A program made the translations under genes and the position numbers. Shown here one piece after another: positions 1 to 8,846 of a stretch of 64,000 nucleotides of DNA. How positions within the stretch are numbered: the stretch's first letter is position 1; each line of letters starts with the position of its first letter. The notes below the pieces were generated by a model. The model was not told the DNA's origin, ran no database searches, and saw nothing but the letters and a program-made list of their open reading frames with translations. Origin of the DNA: Nocardia ninae NBRC 108245 (lineage in GTDB: Bacteria > Actinomycetota > Actinomycetes > Mycobacteriales > Mycobacteriaceae); the NCBI RefSeq assembly GCF_007990755.1, contig NZ_BJXA01000013.1:62001-126000 (forward strand), in the 5' to 3' direction.

Positions 1-1
1 T

Positions 2-835
2 GACGCCCCGACCGGGTCCGGGTTCTGGCACTGGGCGGTCGCCGACATCCCCGCCACCGTCACCGAACTGCCCGAGGGTGCGGGCGACGACACCGGTTCG
101 GGCTTGCCCGAGGGCGCGATCCAACTGCCCAACGACGCCCGCGCCGCCCGCTACTTCGGCGCCGCCCCGCCCGCCGGTCACGGTCCACACCGCTACTTCG
201 TCGTGGTGCATGCCCTCGATGTCGAGTCCATCGGTGTCCCCGCCGACGCGACCCCGGCGCTGCTCGGCTTCACCATGGCGGGACACATCCTCGGTCGCGC
301 GGTGTTGACCGCCACGGCGGAGACGCTGCCCGAGGGCGAGACCGCTACGGCCGTAGGTAAATCCACCGAACGAGTCGAGGTCTCCCGCCTCATTCCCGCC
401 CCCGCCGCCACCATCTTCGCGGTCCTCACCGACCCGAAGGGCCACGTGGACATCGACGCCTCCGGAATGCTCCTCGACGCCGAAGGCGAACCGGTGCAAC
501 AACCCGGCGACCGATTCCTCGTTCACATGGACCGCGAAGCCCTCGGAGATTTCCCGCTGGGCAAGTACGACGTCGAAGTCGTTATCACCGAACTCATTCC
601 GGACAAGGAGATCGCCTGGACCGTGCAGGGCCAGATCCGGCCTCCGGTCCGGCACGTCTACGGCTACCGACTGGAGCCCGCCGAGGGCGGCACCCTCGTC
701 ACCTCGTACTACGACTGGTCACAAATCAGCGAGGAGTGGAAGTCGCGCCTGACTTTCCCGGTGGTCCCCGAGTCCGCCCTCAAAGCCACCCTCGGCATCC
801 TCGAACGGACCGTCCGCCGCAGGACCGCCGCCTGA
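2..835 (+). CDS. PEBP (YbhB/Raf-kinase-inhibitor-like) domain fused to SRPBCC domain, 5' end outside window
   Basis: The reading frame is open from the left edge, so the start lies upstream of the window. The first ~110 visible residues look like the C-terminal half of a YbhB/PEBP ligand-binding protein: [17 protein letters not shown], then GAIQLPNDA, then a [11 protein letters not shown] strand and an HILGRA helix near the usual family end. After a short linker (about residues 108-120 of the visible part) an SRPBCC (START/polyketide-cyclase-like) domain follows, starting [19 protein letters not shown] and ending in a long helix. Both folds bind hydrophobic ligands in other proteins; the ligand here is unknown. 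The two domains are normally separate proteins, and the frame is continuous through the junction, so this looks like a real fusion. No operon partner is visible. Confidence 0.8.
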   Translation, partial: DAPTGSGFWHWAVADIPATVTELPEGAGDDTGSGLPEGAIQLPNDARAARYFGAAPPAGHGPHRYFVVVHALDVESIGVPADATPALLGFTMAGHILGRAVLTATAETLPEGETATAVGKSTERVEVSRLIPAPAATIFAVLTDPKGHVDIDASGMLLDAEGEPVQQPGDRFLVHMDREALGDFPLGKYDVEVVITELIPDKEIAWTVQGQIRPPVRHVYGYRLEPAEGGTLVTSYYDWSQISEEWKSRLTFPVVPESALKATLGILERTVRRRTAA

Positions 836-1009
836 CCAGGGCCTGAAGGCCTCGCACGGGACACGCTCGGGTCGCAACCGGCTCGCCGGACCGCGCCCCG
901 AGCATCCTCGACCCGGAACGCGAAGCCCCCAGCAACATTTCGTGGCCGGTTTATCCAAGCATTCCCCACCACCTATGCCGGATCATGAACGTTGGAGTGG
1001 GGAGTACAA

Positions 1010-1369
1010 ATGACCAATAGATACACCGCAGAACAACTGCGGGTGCTGCTCGAGCGCGGCGCCGACTCAACGAACTCGATCACCGATCGCATAGCGATTC
1101 ACGTGCTGCACCGTGCGGGCTTGCTCGGAAAACAATTCCTGGGCAACTACATCAGCATCGAGACCGTTGCCCAGGGCGGCGATCAAGTGCGCCTCGCATT
1201 CATCCGCGATTGGTCCGCCCTCGCAGACCAAGACGAGCGCCTCAGCCGCACCGAGCGACGCTGCCTGGAGCTGGCCGCCTGCATCGCCCTGAGCGTGCCG
1301 CACCCTGCCACCACCGGAAAGGTCACTCCCGCAACCCCGCTGAAGATGCACGTCTGCACCCAGAACTGA
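1010..1369 (+). CDS. small conserved-type hypothetical protein (119 aa)
   Basis: I do not recognise the family. The ATG at 1010 follows a purine-rich ribosome-binding site (ggagtgggga, 994-1003), which favours it over an in-frame alternative start at 992. The product is soluble and probably mostly helical. It opens MTNRYTAEQLRVLLERG and has an alternating hydrophobic core around HVLHRAGLLGKQFLG. There is no signal peptide, membrane segment or metal motif. The gene is alone, reads toward the carboxylase gene, and ends inside the shared terminator that starts at its stop codon. Function unknown. Confidence 0.6.
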   Translation: MTNRYTAEQLRVLLERGADSTNSITDRIAIHVLHRAGLLGKQFLGNYISIETVAQGGDQVRLAFIRDWSALADQDERLSRTERRCLELAACIALSVPHPATTGKVTPATPLKMHVCTQN

Positions 1370-1416
1370 AAATGGCACACCATGATGCGGGAGACCCGCA
1401 CCATGGTGTGCCATTT
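1370..1416. terminator. long perfect-stem bidirectional terminator
   Basis: The left arm 1370-1384 (aaatggcacaccatg) pairs perfectly with 1402-1416. The stem continues, after one A-C mismatch, with six more pairs (1386-1391 with 1395-1400) around a three-base loop (aga, 1392-1394). The left arm starts with A bases and the right arm ends in TTT, so both transcripts get a short U tract. It separates the convergent genes ending at 1369 and 1423. Confidence 0.9.
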
Positions 1417-1422
1417 CATCGA

Positions 1423-4400
1423 TCAGGCGGGCAGTCCGGCTTCGATCGTCTGGATGATGCGCGGGCGGAGCTCTGCGGTGCTGATCACGGCATCGACCGA
1501 GCCGACCTCGACAGCGCGCTGAATGTTGTGCACGCGGTCGAATTCGGCGGCGACGTTGCCCAGTTTCTCGGTGCGCACCGCGGACCGGGCCTCGTCGAGT
1601 TCCGCGGTGAGCGTCGCCCGATCGGTGCCGGAGGCGTTCGCGGCGCGCGCCGCGAGGTCCCGGACCCGAGGATCGGCGGCGGTGCGCGCGTTGACCTCGC
1701 CGGCGAACACCACCGCGGCGGCCGGCGCACCGCCGAGCACGGAGGCGAACGATCCTTCCAGCGCGAGCACGGTCATATTCGGGTTCAGCGCCTTCGAGAA
1801 CACCACGAACGCGCCACCGTGATACCGCGAGATCACGCAGAACACAATGGGCCCTTGGAAGTTCACGATCGCCCGGCCGATCTCGGCGCCGTACTCCAGC
1901 TGGAGTTTGCGCATCGATTCCGGCGACCCGTCGAAGCCCGACAGGTTCGCGAGCACCACCAGCGGCCGGTTGCCGCTGGCCGCGTTGATCGCCCGCGCGG
2001 CCTTCTTCGACGACTGCGGGAACAGGGTGCCCGCGGTGTAGGTGTCCGGGCCGTCGGTGGACGGGTAACCGCGCCGCGGCACCCCGCGTGACTCGATACC
2101 GAGCAGGCACACCGGGATTCCGCCGAGGTGCGCGTCCTGCACCACCGCCGTTTCGGCGTCGGCCATGCCGGCCCAGCGTTCCAGCACCGGGTGGTCCTGG
2201 TCGGCGAGCGCCCGCATCACGGTCCGAATGTCGAAGGGCTTCTTGCGATCCGGATTGGCCGCCGCGGAGAAGATCTGACCGACGGTGGTGAAGTCGCTGT
2301 CGGCCAGCAGATGCGGGAAGTCGGAGACGTCGCGGTCCACCGGATCGCTGGTCTGCGAACGTCGCGGCGTCTGCTCACCGGGCGCGATGTAGGTGTGGTC
2401 GTAGTGCGACATCAGCACTTCGCGGGCCGCGGCGAGATCCGGTGCCCAGTACTGCGCCTGTCCGTTCGGGCCCATCACTCGGTCGTAGCCACCGATACCG
2501 AAGTTGTCCTCGGCCGACACGCCACCGGAGAAGTCCAGCGCCTGCTTGCCGGTGAGCACCATCGCGGAGTCCGGTGTCATCACCAGGATGCCCTTGGTGT
2601 GCATGAGCATTGTGGCTTCGGCGTTCCAGTACGGCTGCGCGCCGACGTTGATGCCGGAGACCACGATGTTGATTTCGCCGCCGTCCTGGGTGAATTCGAC
2701 GATCCGCTTGAGCGCGGCCGCCACCCAGTCCATGTTCTCGGTACCGGACTCCATCGAGATCCGGGCACCGGAGGACAGCGCGTACCACTCCAGCGGCACC
2801 TGCAACCGGTCGGCCAGATCCAGCGCCGCGATCACTCGGCGGCATTCCGGTTCCGACAGTGCACCAAGCGATTTCGTCGGATCGCCGAGCAGGACCACCC
2901 GGGTGACACCCTGCGGATGCTGCGGGGTCGGCGTGCTGACCACACCGGCGACGATCGCCGCGGTGTTGCGACCCTTGGGCCGGTCGACCGGCACCAGCAC
3001 ATGGTCGGCGTCGAGGTCGTACTCGGTGAACTCGCCGAGCAGCCCGGTGAGCTCGTAGGGGTACACGGTGTTGCGGCTGCTGGCCCGCAGCACCTTCTGC
3101 CGGTACGCGTCGAGCGGCTCGATCACGTCGTCGGCCCGCTCACCGATGGTCACCTCGGTGAGGTCGAAGCCGATGCGCACGGCGACCTTGGTCAGCTCGC
3201 CGGTCTTCGGATCACGCTGGCGCGCGATGAGCAGGATCTCTTCGAGCCCGGCGCCCGCGGTGGTCGGCCGCACGTGCTTGACGACCGTCTCCAGCTCTTC
3301 CGGCGTGACATCGATCGGCGGCCAGATGTACATCACGATGCGGTTGGTGTTGAACCGGTTGGCCGACGGCCGCAGCGACTGCGCCCGGCGGATCGAGTCG
3401 AGGCAGGTGGCGATGGCGATCTCGGCGGTCGGCAGCGCGAGCAGCCTGCCGTCCTGCTCGCGCAGTGCGGCCAGGTCCCGGACCTGCGCGAACGCCATGA
3501 GGCGCTCGTCGGACGGGTTGTCCTTGGCGACACAGCGGAACAGGTACACCTCTTCGTCGTCCGAGGACGGCAGCCGGGTGAGATCGAACTTGCGCAGCCG
3601 CTGCATCTGCATCCGCTGGGCGATGTACGGGTGCAGCCCGCGGATCAGTCGCTCCTCGGCCATACCGGTGGCCGACGGACGGAAGGTGAAGTGGTGGTGC
3701 ATGACCGCGCCGCCGCTGCCCGCCACCGCGACGGTGATCCGGTGCACCTGGCTCGGCAGCTGATGCGCGCCGAGCACCTCGTGCAACGCCGCCGCCATCG
3801 CGTCGAAGTCGGCGGGCTGCTTCTCCCAGCTGAGGTAGATGTCGGCGTCGATGGACGCGGAGCCGCGGGCCAGTTCGGTGAGCCCGCGCAGCGTGTCCGC
3901 CAGCGCGTCGAAGCGCACGGCCGCGGAGACCAGGCTCAGGCCGCGGCGCTCGGCGATCACGAAGGTGCAGCCACCCACCTCGTGGGTGCGTACCCCCTCG
4001 AGACCCTTGTTGCCGTAGTACCGACGGGTCAGTACCTCCAGCATGACCGTGTTGTCCTGGTTGCCGCGCACCAGCCGCTGGCCGAGCAACCGCACCAGCG
4101 GCTCGGTGCTGCGCACCATGTCGGAGATGCGCTCGGCGCGATCCGGCGAGTCCGGGTGCGCGTCCAAGTGGCGCAGGTGCTTTCGGATGTTGGTGTAGAC
4201 GCGGGCCCGGTTGCGCCGCAGCAGCGGCTGGCCGTACCAGGCGTACACCACGCCGCGCGCGAGGTCGGCGATCACCGGGAAACGCACCTGGGTCGCGGCC
4301 ACCAGCCGCTCCAGCGCCAGGCCGACCGGCTCACGCAGCGCCCGGTCCGGCATCGGCTCGCGCAGCCACTCGCGCAGCAGCGTGGTGATCACGGTGACGG

Positions 4401-6876
4401 TGTCGGACGGGCGTTGCTGGGCGAGGAAGATCCGGAAGACCGCCGCCTCGAGCTCGGGCGTGCGCTCCAGTTCGGTGACCCCGTAGTGCCCGAGCGCGTT
4501 GGCGAGCTTGGCCTGGAACGACTCCGGCAGCCCGGCCCGTTCGACATCGAGGCTCTGCAGGTAGGTGTGGAAGTACTCGCGCGCGCTGTGCACGTGGCTG
4601 TACTGGCCGTCCTCACCCGAGGAGCGGTTGTGGCTCAGCTCGGCGAGGTCGGCGAACACCTCCATCAGTTCGAGTTCCTCGGCGAGCGGCCTGCGACCGT
4701 CCGCGAGCGCCGTCTGGCGCGCGGTGAGGTAGTCGTCGAGCACGCGGCGATCGTCGTGCGGGTCGACGTCGTAGCCGAGCAGCAGGCTGCGCAGATCCTC
4801 TTGGCCGCGGGTGGTCAGCTCGTGCGGCTGGATCCGCGCGGACCCGACGGGCAGGTCGAGCTCGACCGTGCCGACCGCGGCCTCCTCCGCCTCGTCTCCG
4901 TCGCCGAGCGGCTCGAGCCACAGCAGCGGCGCGCCGGTCTCCACCTGGCTGCCGACGGACACGACGCATTCCTTGAGCCGCGCCTTGAACGGCGCGCGCA
5001 GCACCGTCTCCATCTTCATGCTCTCCAGCACGAGGACCGGTCCGCCTGCCTCGACCTCGGCGCCGACCGCGAGCGGCGTGGCGACGACCAGTGCGGGGGC
5101 AGGGGAGCGGACCACGCCGCCTTCGTCCCGGCTGATCCGGTGGGTCACCCCGTCGACGTCGACGAGATGCACCGGGCCGTGCGTGCCGGTGGTCAGCCGG
5201 TAGCGGGTGCCGTTCACCATGATCTGCCCGGTGTGCCGGTCGAAACGTTCGAGATCGACGTCGGCGGTGCGGATGTCACCGGCCGCCTCGATGCCGATGC
5301 GGAACCGGTGGGCGCCGATGCGTGCGACCCGCACGCGGTAGCTCGCGCCACGCAGCTTGAGATCGAGCGGCCGTCCGCTCTCGTGCTGGACCTGCGGACG
5401 CCCGCCGGACGCGGTGGACAGCAGCCGGTGCCGTTCGGCCCGCTCCTCTTCCTCGTACGCGTCGATGGCGGCGGCGGCCAGCGCGATGGCGGAGTGCCGG
5501 TGCGAGACCAGTCGTCCCTCGCCGCGGACGCGGTCGATCCAGCCGGTGTCCGCGCTGGCGTCGATCACCTCGGGCTGGTTCAGCAGGTCGAGCACGAAGC
5601 TCTTGTTCGTCGCGCCGCCCTCGATAATGACCCTGGTCTGCGCCACCGCCCGGCGCAGCCTGCCGAGCGCTTCCTCGCGGTCGCGGCCGTAGGCGATGAT
5701 CTTGGCGATCATCGAGTCGAAGTCGGCAGGGATGGTGTCGCCCTCGCTGACGCCGGTGTCGACCCGGATGCCGGGGCCGGCGGGCAGATTCAGCCGCGCG
5801 ATGCGGCCGGGGGCGGGGGCGAAGTCGCGGTCGGGATCCTCGGCGTTGAGCCGGGCCTCGATGGCGTGACCGCGTTCGATGGGCATGTCACCCTCGAGCT
5901 TGCCGCCGGAGGCCACGTGCAACTGGGCCCGGACCAGGTCGAAACCGGTGGTGTACTCGGTGATCGGGTGCTCGACCTGCAGTCGGGTGTTGACCTCGAG
6001 GAAGGCGAACAGCTGGTCACCGGGGTGGTAGAGGAACTCGACGGTCGCCGCACCGCGGTAACCGACGGCGATCGCCAGCCGCTCGGCCGACGCCTTGAGC
6101 TCGGCCGCCTGCTCGGGGCGCAGCACCGGTGAGGCCGACTCCTCGATCACCTTCTGATTGCGCCGCTGCACCGAGCAGTCGCGGACGCCGAGCGCCCACG
6201 CGGTGCCCTGACCGTCCGCGATCACCTGCACCTCGACGTGCCGGGCGCCGGTGACCAGGCGCTCCAGGAACACCACGCCACTGCCGAACGCGCGCGCGGC
6301 TTCCTGACGGGTGCGCTCGTAGGCGTCGACCAGGTCGGCGTCGTTGGTGACGACCCGGATGCCGCGCCCGCCGCCACCGGCGGTCGCCTTCAGCATCAAC
6401 GGGTAGCCGATCTCGGCGGCGGCCGTCATCGCGGCTTCCACGGTCTCGACCGCGCCACGGCTCCACGGCGCGACCGGCACGCCGACCTCCTCGGCGATCA
6501 GCTTCGCGCCGATCTTGTCGCCGAGCTTGCGCATGGCGTCCGGGCTCGGGCCGATGAAGGTGACACCGATCTGTTCACACAGTTCCGCGAACGCCGGGTC
6601 CTCGGCGACGAAACCCCAACCGACCCAGGCGGAGTCGGCCCCGGTCTCCACCAGCGCCTTTTCCAGCGCCTTCAGATCCAGGTAGGGGCGGGCGGCGGCC
6701 GGACCGAGGTCGTAGGCGATATCGGCTTCGCGCACGAACGTCGCGTTCCGGTCGACATCGGTGTACAAAGCGACGGTTTCGATCGGTCGCGCGGTCGCCG
6801 CGGCCAAGTCTCGGACGGCGTGGATGAGGCGCATGGCGGCCTCTCCCCGGTTCACGATGGCGATGCGGCTGAACAC
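1423..6876 (-). CDS. single-chain acyl-CoA (acetyl/propionyl-CoA) carboxylase
   Basis: An ATP- and biotin-dependent carboxylase with all activities on one 1817-residue cytoplasmic chain. Residues ~1-450 are biotin carboxylase (VNRGEAAMR start, ATP-grasp KATAGGGGRG, catalytic region EVNTRLQVEHPITE). A biotin carrier domain has the biotinyl lysine at about residue 621 in ESMKMET. A long central region (~680-1250) resembles the linker of multidomain carboxylases. Residues ~1250-1800 form the carboxyltransferase halves (ESGTENMDW, GALSEPECRRV, and later SGFDGSPESM). Most actinobacterial carboxylases have separate AccA and AccD chains, so this order is closer to eukaryotic ACC. The GTG at 6876 was chosen because it follows GGAAGGAG and opens with the family's (V)FSRIAIVNRGE; the frame extends further upstream without support. 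The acyl substrate (acetyl- or propionyl-CoA) cannot be fixed by eye. It is not in an operon. Confidence 0.9.
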   Translation of the reverse strand: MFSRIAIVNRGEAAMRLIHAVRDLAAATARPIETVALYTDVDRNATFVREADIAYDLGPAAARPYLDLKALEKALVETGADSAWVGWGFVAEDPAFAELCEQIGVTFIGPSPDAMRKLGDKIGAKLIAEEVGVPVAPWSRGAVETVEAAMTAAAEIGYPLMLKATAGGGGRGIRVVTNDADLVDAYERTRQEAARAFGSGVVFLERLVTGARHVEVQVIADGQGTAWALGVRDCSVQRRNQKVIEESASPVLRPEQAAELKASAERLAIAVGYRGAATVEFLYHPGDQLFAFLEVNTRLQVEHPITEYTTGFDLVRAQLHVASGGKLEGDMPIERGHAIEARLNAEDPDRDFAPAPGRIARLNLPAGPGIRVDTGVSEGDTIPADFDSMIAKIIAYGRDREEALGRLRRAVAQTRVIIEGGATNKSFVLDLLNQPEVIDASADTGWIDRVRGEGRLVSHRHSAIALAAAAIDAYEEEERAERHRLLSTASGGRPQVQHESGRPLDLKLRGASYRVRVARIGAHRFRIGIEAAGDIRTADVDLERFDRHTGQIMVNGTRYRLTTGTHGPVHLVDVDGVTHRISRDEGGVVRSPAPALVVATPLAVGAEVEAGGPVLVLESMKMETVLRAPFKARLKECVVSVGSQVETGAPLLWLEPLGDGDEAEEAAVGTVELDLPVGSARIQPHELTTRGQEDLRSLLLGYDVDPHDDRRVLDDYLTARQTALADGRRPLAEELELMEVFADLAELSHNRSSGEDGQYSHVHSAREYFHTYLQSLDVERAGLPESFQAKLANALGHYGVTELERTPELEAAVFRIFLAQQRPSDTVTVITTLLREWLREPMPDRALREPVGLALERLVAATQVRFPVIADLARGVVYAWYGQPLLRRNRARVYTNIRKHLRHLDAHPDSPDRAERISDMVRSTEPLVRLLGQRLVRGNQDNTVMLEVLTRRYYGNKGLEGVRTHEVGGCTFVIAERRGLSLVSAAVRFDALADTLRGLTELARGSASIDADIYLSWEKQPADFDAMAAALHEVLGAHQLPSQVHRITVAVAGSGGAVMHHHFTFRPSATGMAEERLIRGLHPYIAQRMQMQRLRKFDLTRLPSSDDEEVYLFRCVAKDNPSDERLMAFAQVRDLAALREQDGRLLALPTAEIAIATCLDSIRRAQSLRPSANRFNTNRIVMYIWPPIDVTPEELETVVKHVRPTTAGAGLEEILLIARQRDPKTGELTKVAVRIGFDLTEVTIGERADDVIEPLDAYRQKVLRASSRNTVYPYELTGLLGEFTEYDLDADHVLVPVDRPKGRNTAAIVAGVVSTPTPQHPQGVTRVVLLGDPTKSLGALSEPECRRVIAALDLADRLQVPLEWYALSSGARISMESGTENMDWVAAALKRIVEFTQDGGEINIVVSGINVGAQPYWNAEATMLMHTKGILVMTPDSAMVLTGKQALDFSGGVSAEDNFGIGGYDRVMGPNGQAQYWAPDLAAAREVLMSHYDHTYIAPGEQTPRRSQTSDPVDRDVSDFPHLLADSDFTTVGQIFSAAANPDRKKPFDIRTVMRALADQDHPVLERWAGMADAETAVVQDAHLGGIPVCLLGIESRGVPRRGYPSTDGPDTYTAGTLFPQSSKKAARAINAASGNRPLVVLANLSGFDGSPESMRKLQLEYGAEIGRAIVNFQGPIVFCVISRYHGGAFVVFSKALNPNMTVLALEGSFASVLGGAPAAAVVFAGEVNARTAADPRVRDLAARAANASGTDRATLTAELDEARSAVRTEKLGNVAAEFDRVHNIQRAVEVGSVDAVISTAELRPRIIQTIEAGLPA

Positions 6877-6947
6877 TCGCCGACTCCTTCCTCTCCTGAA
6901 AGCTGACCCGTTGATCGGGTGAGGTTTGCAACTCTCGGTCCCGCGTA

Positions 6948-6990
6948 GTGTGCACCTCAACTACAAATATGTGCACACCCGATCGGGTGT
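6948..6990. promoter_or_regulatory. clustered palindromes in the carboxylase/AraC divergent region
   Basis: The 321-base gap 6877-7197 separates two divergent genes. It holds a perfect 16-bp palindrome at 6975-6990 (acacccgatcgggtgt). It also holds GTGTGCAC (6948-6955) and GTGCACAC (6971-6978) as inverted 8-mers 15 bases apart. A degenerate copy, acccgttgatcgggt, lies at about 6906-6920, nearer the carboxylase start. The arrangement suggests repressor sites controlling the carboxylase promoter; the regulator is unknown. I see nothing else certain in the gap. Confidence 0.55.
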
Positions 6991-7185
6991 TACCGGTCCG
7001 TAGGTTGTGGGAACCCACCATATTTGGCTCGATCAGGCCGATTCCGGTGTCCGGCGCGGTCCGGAATCACCCTCGCACAACGATGATTCACCTCGCTCGG
7101 GGATTCGGCGCAACGCTGTGGGATTCCCCTGGGTCCGGTGTCCAAGTCGCCCCGGATGCCTCCGGCCGGGTTCCGGCACCGGGCC

Positions 7186-7191
7186 TAGGCT
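7186..7191 (+). promoter_or_regulatory. -10 element for a leaderless AraC-family gene
   Basis: TAGGCT fits the actinobacterial TANNNT -10 pattern and is followed six bases later by the GTG at 7198. No Shine-Dalgarno sequence is present, so a leaderless mRNA is likely. No convincing -35 was seen. Confidence 0.45.
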
Positions 7192-7197
7192 TGGCTG

Positions 7198-8079
7198 GTG
7201 GTGTTCGACTCGCCTGACTTCGATCTCGCACGGTACGCGGACTTCGACATGCCGGCCTATGTGCGGCGCACCTACTGCAGTTGGCACGACGCGAGCTGGC
7301 GGTCGCTGCTGGTGCAGTGCTTCGACCATGTGCGCGAGGCGGACGACCTGCCGATGCCCGGCGCGGCCGATCTGCATCTGGTGCTCTACGTGGCGGGCGA
7401 CGTGGCGATGCGCAGCCGGGCCGACGGGAAACCGATGCGCAGGCGCTGGGTCCCGGGCGATCTGGAGCTCATCGTCCCCGAGTCACCGAGCTTGCGCGCT
7501 TACCGGGCGGCCTCGGCGATGCGCACTGTTCAGGTGCACATTCCGTCCGGGACCGTCGAACGGGTGGCCGCCGAGCTCGACGGTGGGAAGCCGGACTTCG
7601 AGGCGCTGGCGGCCGCCGTGCACGCGGGTGATCCGGTGGTCGAACAGCTGATCCGAGCGCTGCCGGCCGCCGACGGCACCCACGACATGTATGCGGAGTC
7701 CGCAGCGACGTTCCTCGCGACGCACCTGCTCACCCGCGGTCGGCACGCGCCGCCGCCGGGCCCGGAACACGCGGCGGTCCGCGCGAGCGTCGCCGTCATG
7801 CGGGAACGGTTGGCCGAGCCGCTGACGTTGGCCGATATCGCCGCCGAAGTGCATCTGAGCGTCTATCACTTCATCCGGGTGTTCCGGGAAGCAATCGGCG
7901 AGACACCCCACCGGTTCCTCACCCGGTTGCGCATCGAGCAGGCGCAGCGGCTGCTGTCCACCACCGACCTCACCGTCGGGCAGATCGCCGACCGGTGCGG
8001 TTTCGCGAGTCCGGGCGCGCTGTCGTCGGCGTTCCTGAGCCAGGTCGGCGTCCGGCCGTCGGTGTACCGCAACATCTGA
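7198..8079 (+). CDS. AraC-family transcriptional regulator
   Basis: A 293-residue DNA-binding regulator. Residues ~40-110 form a cupin-like sensing domain (LHLVLYVAGDVAM, then a PGDLELIVP turn). Residues ~195-293 are the paired helix-turn-helix AraC domain, with LTLADIAAEVHLSVYHFIRVF as the first HTH and TVGQIADRCGFASPGALSSAF as the second, ending GVRPSVYR. Two GTG codons (7198 and 7201) could start it; the first matches the leaderless spacing. It sits 94 bases upstream of an SRPBCC gene on the same strand and may control it or the following cluster. The inducer is unknown. Confidence 0.85.
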   Translation: MVFDSPDFDLARYADFDMPAYVRRTYCSWHDASWRSLLVQCFDHVREADDLPMPGAADLHLVLYVAGDVAMRSRADGKPMRRRWVPGDLELIVPESPSLRAYRAASAMRTVQVHIPSGTVERVAAELDGGKPDFEALAAAVHAGDPVVEQLIRALPAADGTHDMYAESAATFLATHLLTRGRHAPPPGPEHAAVRASVAVMRERLAEPLTLADIAAEVHLSVYHFIRVFREAIGETPHRFLTRLRIEQAQRLLSTTDLTVGQIADRCGFASPGALSSAFLSQVGVRPSVYRNI

Positions 8080-8173
8080 CCGATACGCGGCAATTCGGCG
8101 CATCGCTGCGGGGCGGGCCCGTCGCTTAGTTTCGAAGCAGGCTGGCAACCTGTGAGCGAAAGGACGGCGGATC

Positions 8174-8623
8174 ATGCAGAGTTACGACGCGACCGCGACC
8201 TCGGCGGCATCGCCCGCCATTGTCTGGCGCCTGCTGCTCGATGCCCGGACGTGGCCGGTCTGGTCGACCGTCGACGCCCTGGTGCCGGAACGTTCCAGCG
8301 GGCTCGATCCGAACGGCCGTGACGGCGTCGGTGCGGTGCGCGCGTTCCGGACCGGGCGGACGGTGACCGGAGAGCGGCTGACCGGACTCGTCGAGGAGAA
8401 ACAACTCACCTACGAGGATGCGTTCAACTGGAGTCTGCGCAACTACCAGGCGGTCATCGATCTCGTGCCCGCCGCGGACGGCGGCACGATCATTCATTGG
8501 TACGGAACGTATTCCGCGCGCTGGGGCACGGGCTGGCTGCTGCAGCGTGTCATGCGGCGCGTCATGCAGCAAATGGCGGATGGCCTTGCCGCGCACGCGG
8601 CGGCAGCGGTAGTAAAAGAATGA
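8174..8623 (+). CDS. SRPBCC (polyketide cyclase/dehydrase-like) protein
   Basis: A 149-residue protein of the START-like SRPBCC fold, which forms a deep hydrophobic ligand pocket. The opening SAASPAIVWRLLLDARTWPVWS is the usual first strand and helix. The WYGTYSARWGTGWLLQRVMRR segment near the end is the long C-terminal helix. The ATG follows an aaagga ribosome-binding site. It lies downstream of the AraC gene and may be co-regulated. Ligand or reaction unknown; many relatives are only named 'polyketide cyclase' by fold. Confidence 0.8.
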   Translation: MQSYDATATSAASPAIVWRLLLDARTWPVWSTVDALVPERSSGLDPNGRDGVGAVRAFRTGRTVTGERLTGLVEEKQLTYEDAFNWSLRNYQAVIDLVPAADGGTIIHWYGTYSARWGTGWLLQRVMRRVMQQMADGLAAHAAAAVVKE

Positions 8624-8660
8624 ACTGATTCCGGCGCCTGTCTCGCCCGCCGTTGTGCGC

Positions 8661-8802
8661 CAACCCCTATCAACCCCTACCCGTAGGCGCGTGAGCACGC
8701 GCACGGCAGCGCCGACCGGCCCGAGCCGACCACGCGCGACCTGCGCGATTCTGTAGATGTTGTTCCGGCGCAGCATCTTTCAGTCATGTAGCAACCCCTA
8801 TT
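8661..8802. repeat. three copies of CAACCCCTA in an intergenic region
   Basis: CAACCCCTA occurs at 8661 and 8671, exactly ten bases apart (one helical turn), and again at 8793, within the 223-base gap before the SDR gene. The tandem pair on one DNA face resembles direct-repeat binding sites of response-regulator or AraC-type proteins. No promoter elements could be assigned with confidence. Confidence 0.4.
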
Positions 8803-8846
8803 CGACGCCGCCGACCGGCCGAAATCGTGTGGCAGGGTGATCGGGT

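Noticed and set aside
2128-6132. A 1334-codon open frame on the + strand opposite the carboxylase gene
   Set aside because: It is an antisense shadow of high-GC coding sequence, rich in Arg/Gly/Asp without domains, and the reverse strand has clear carboxylase motifs throughout.
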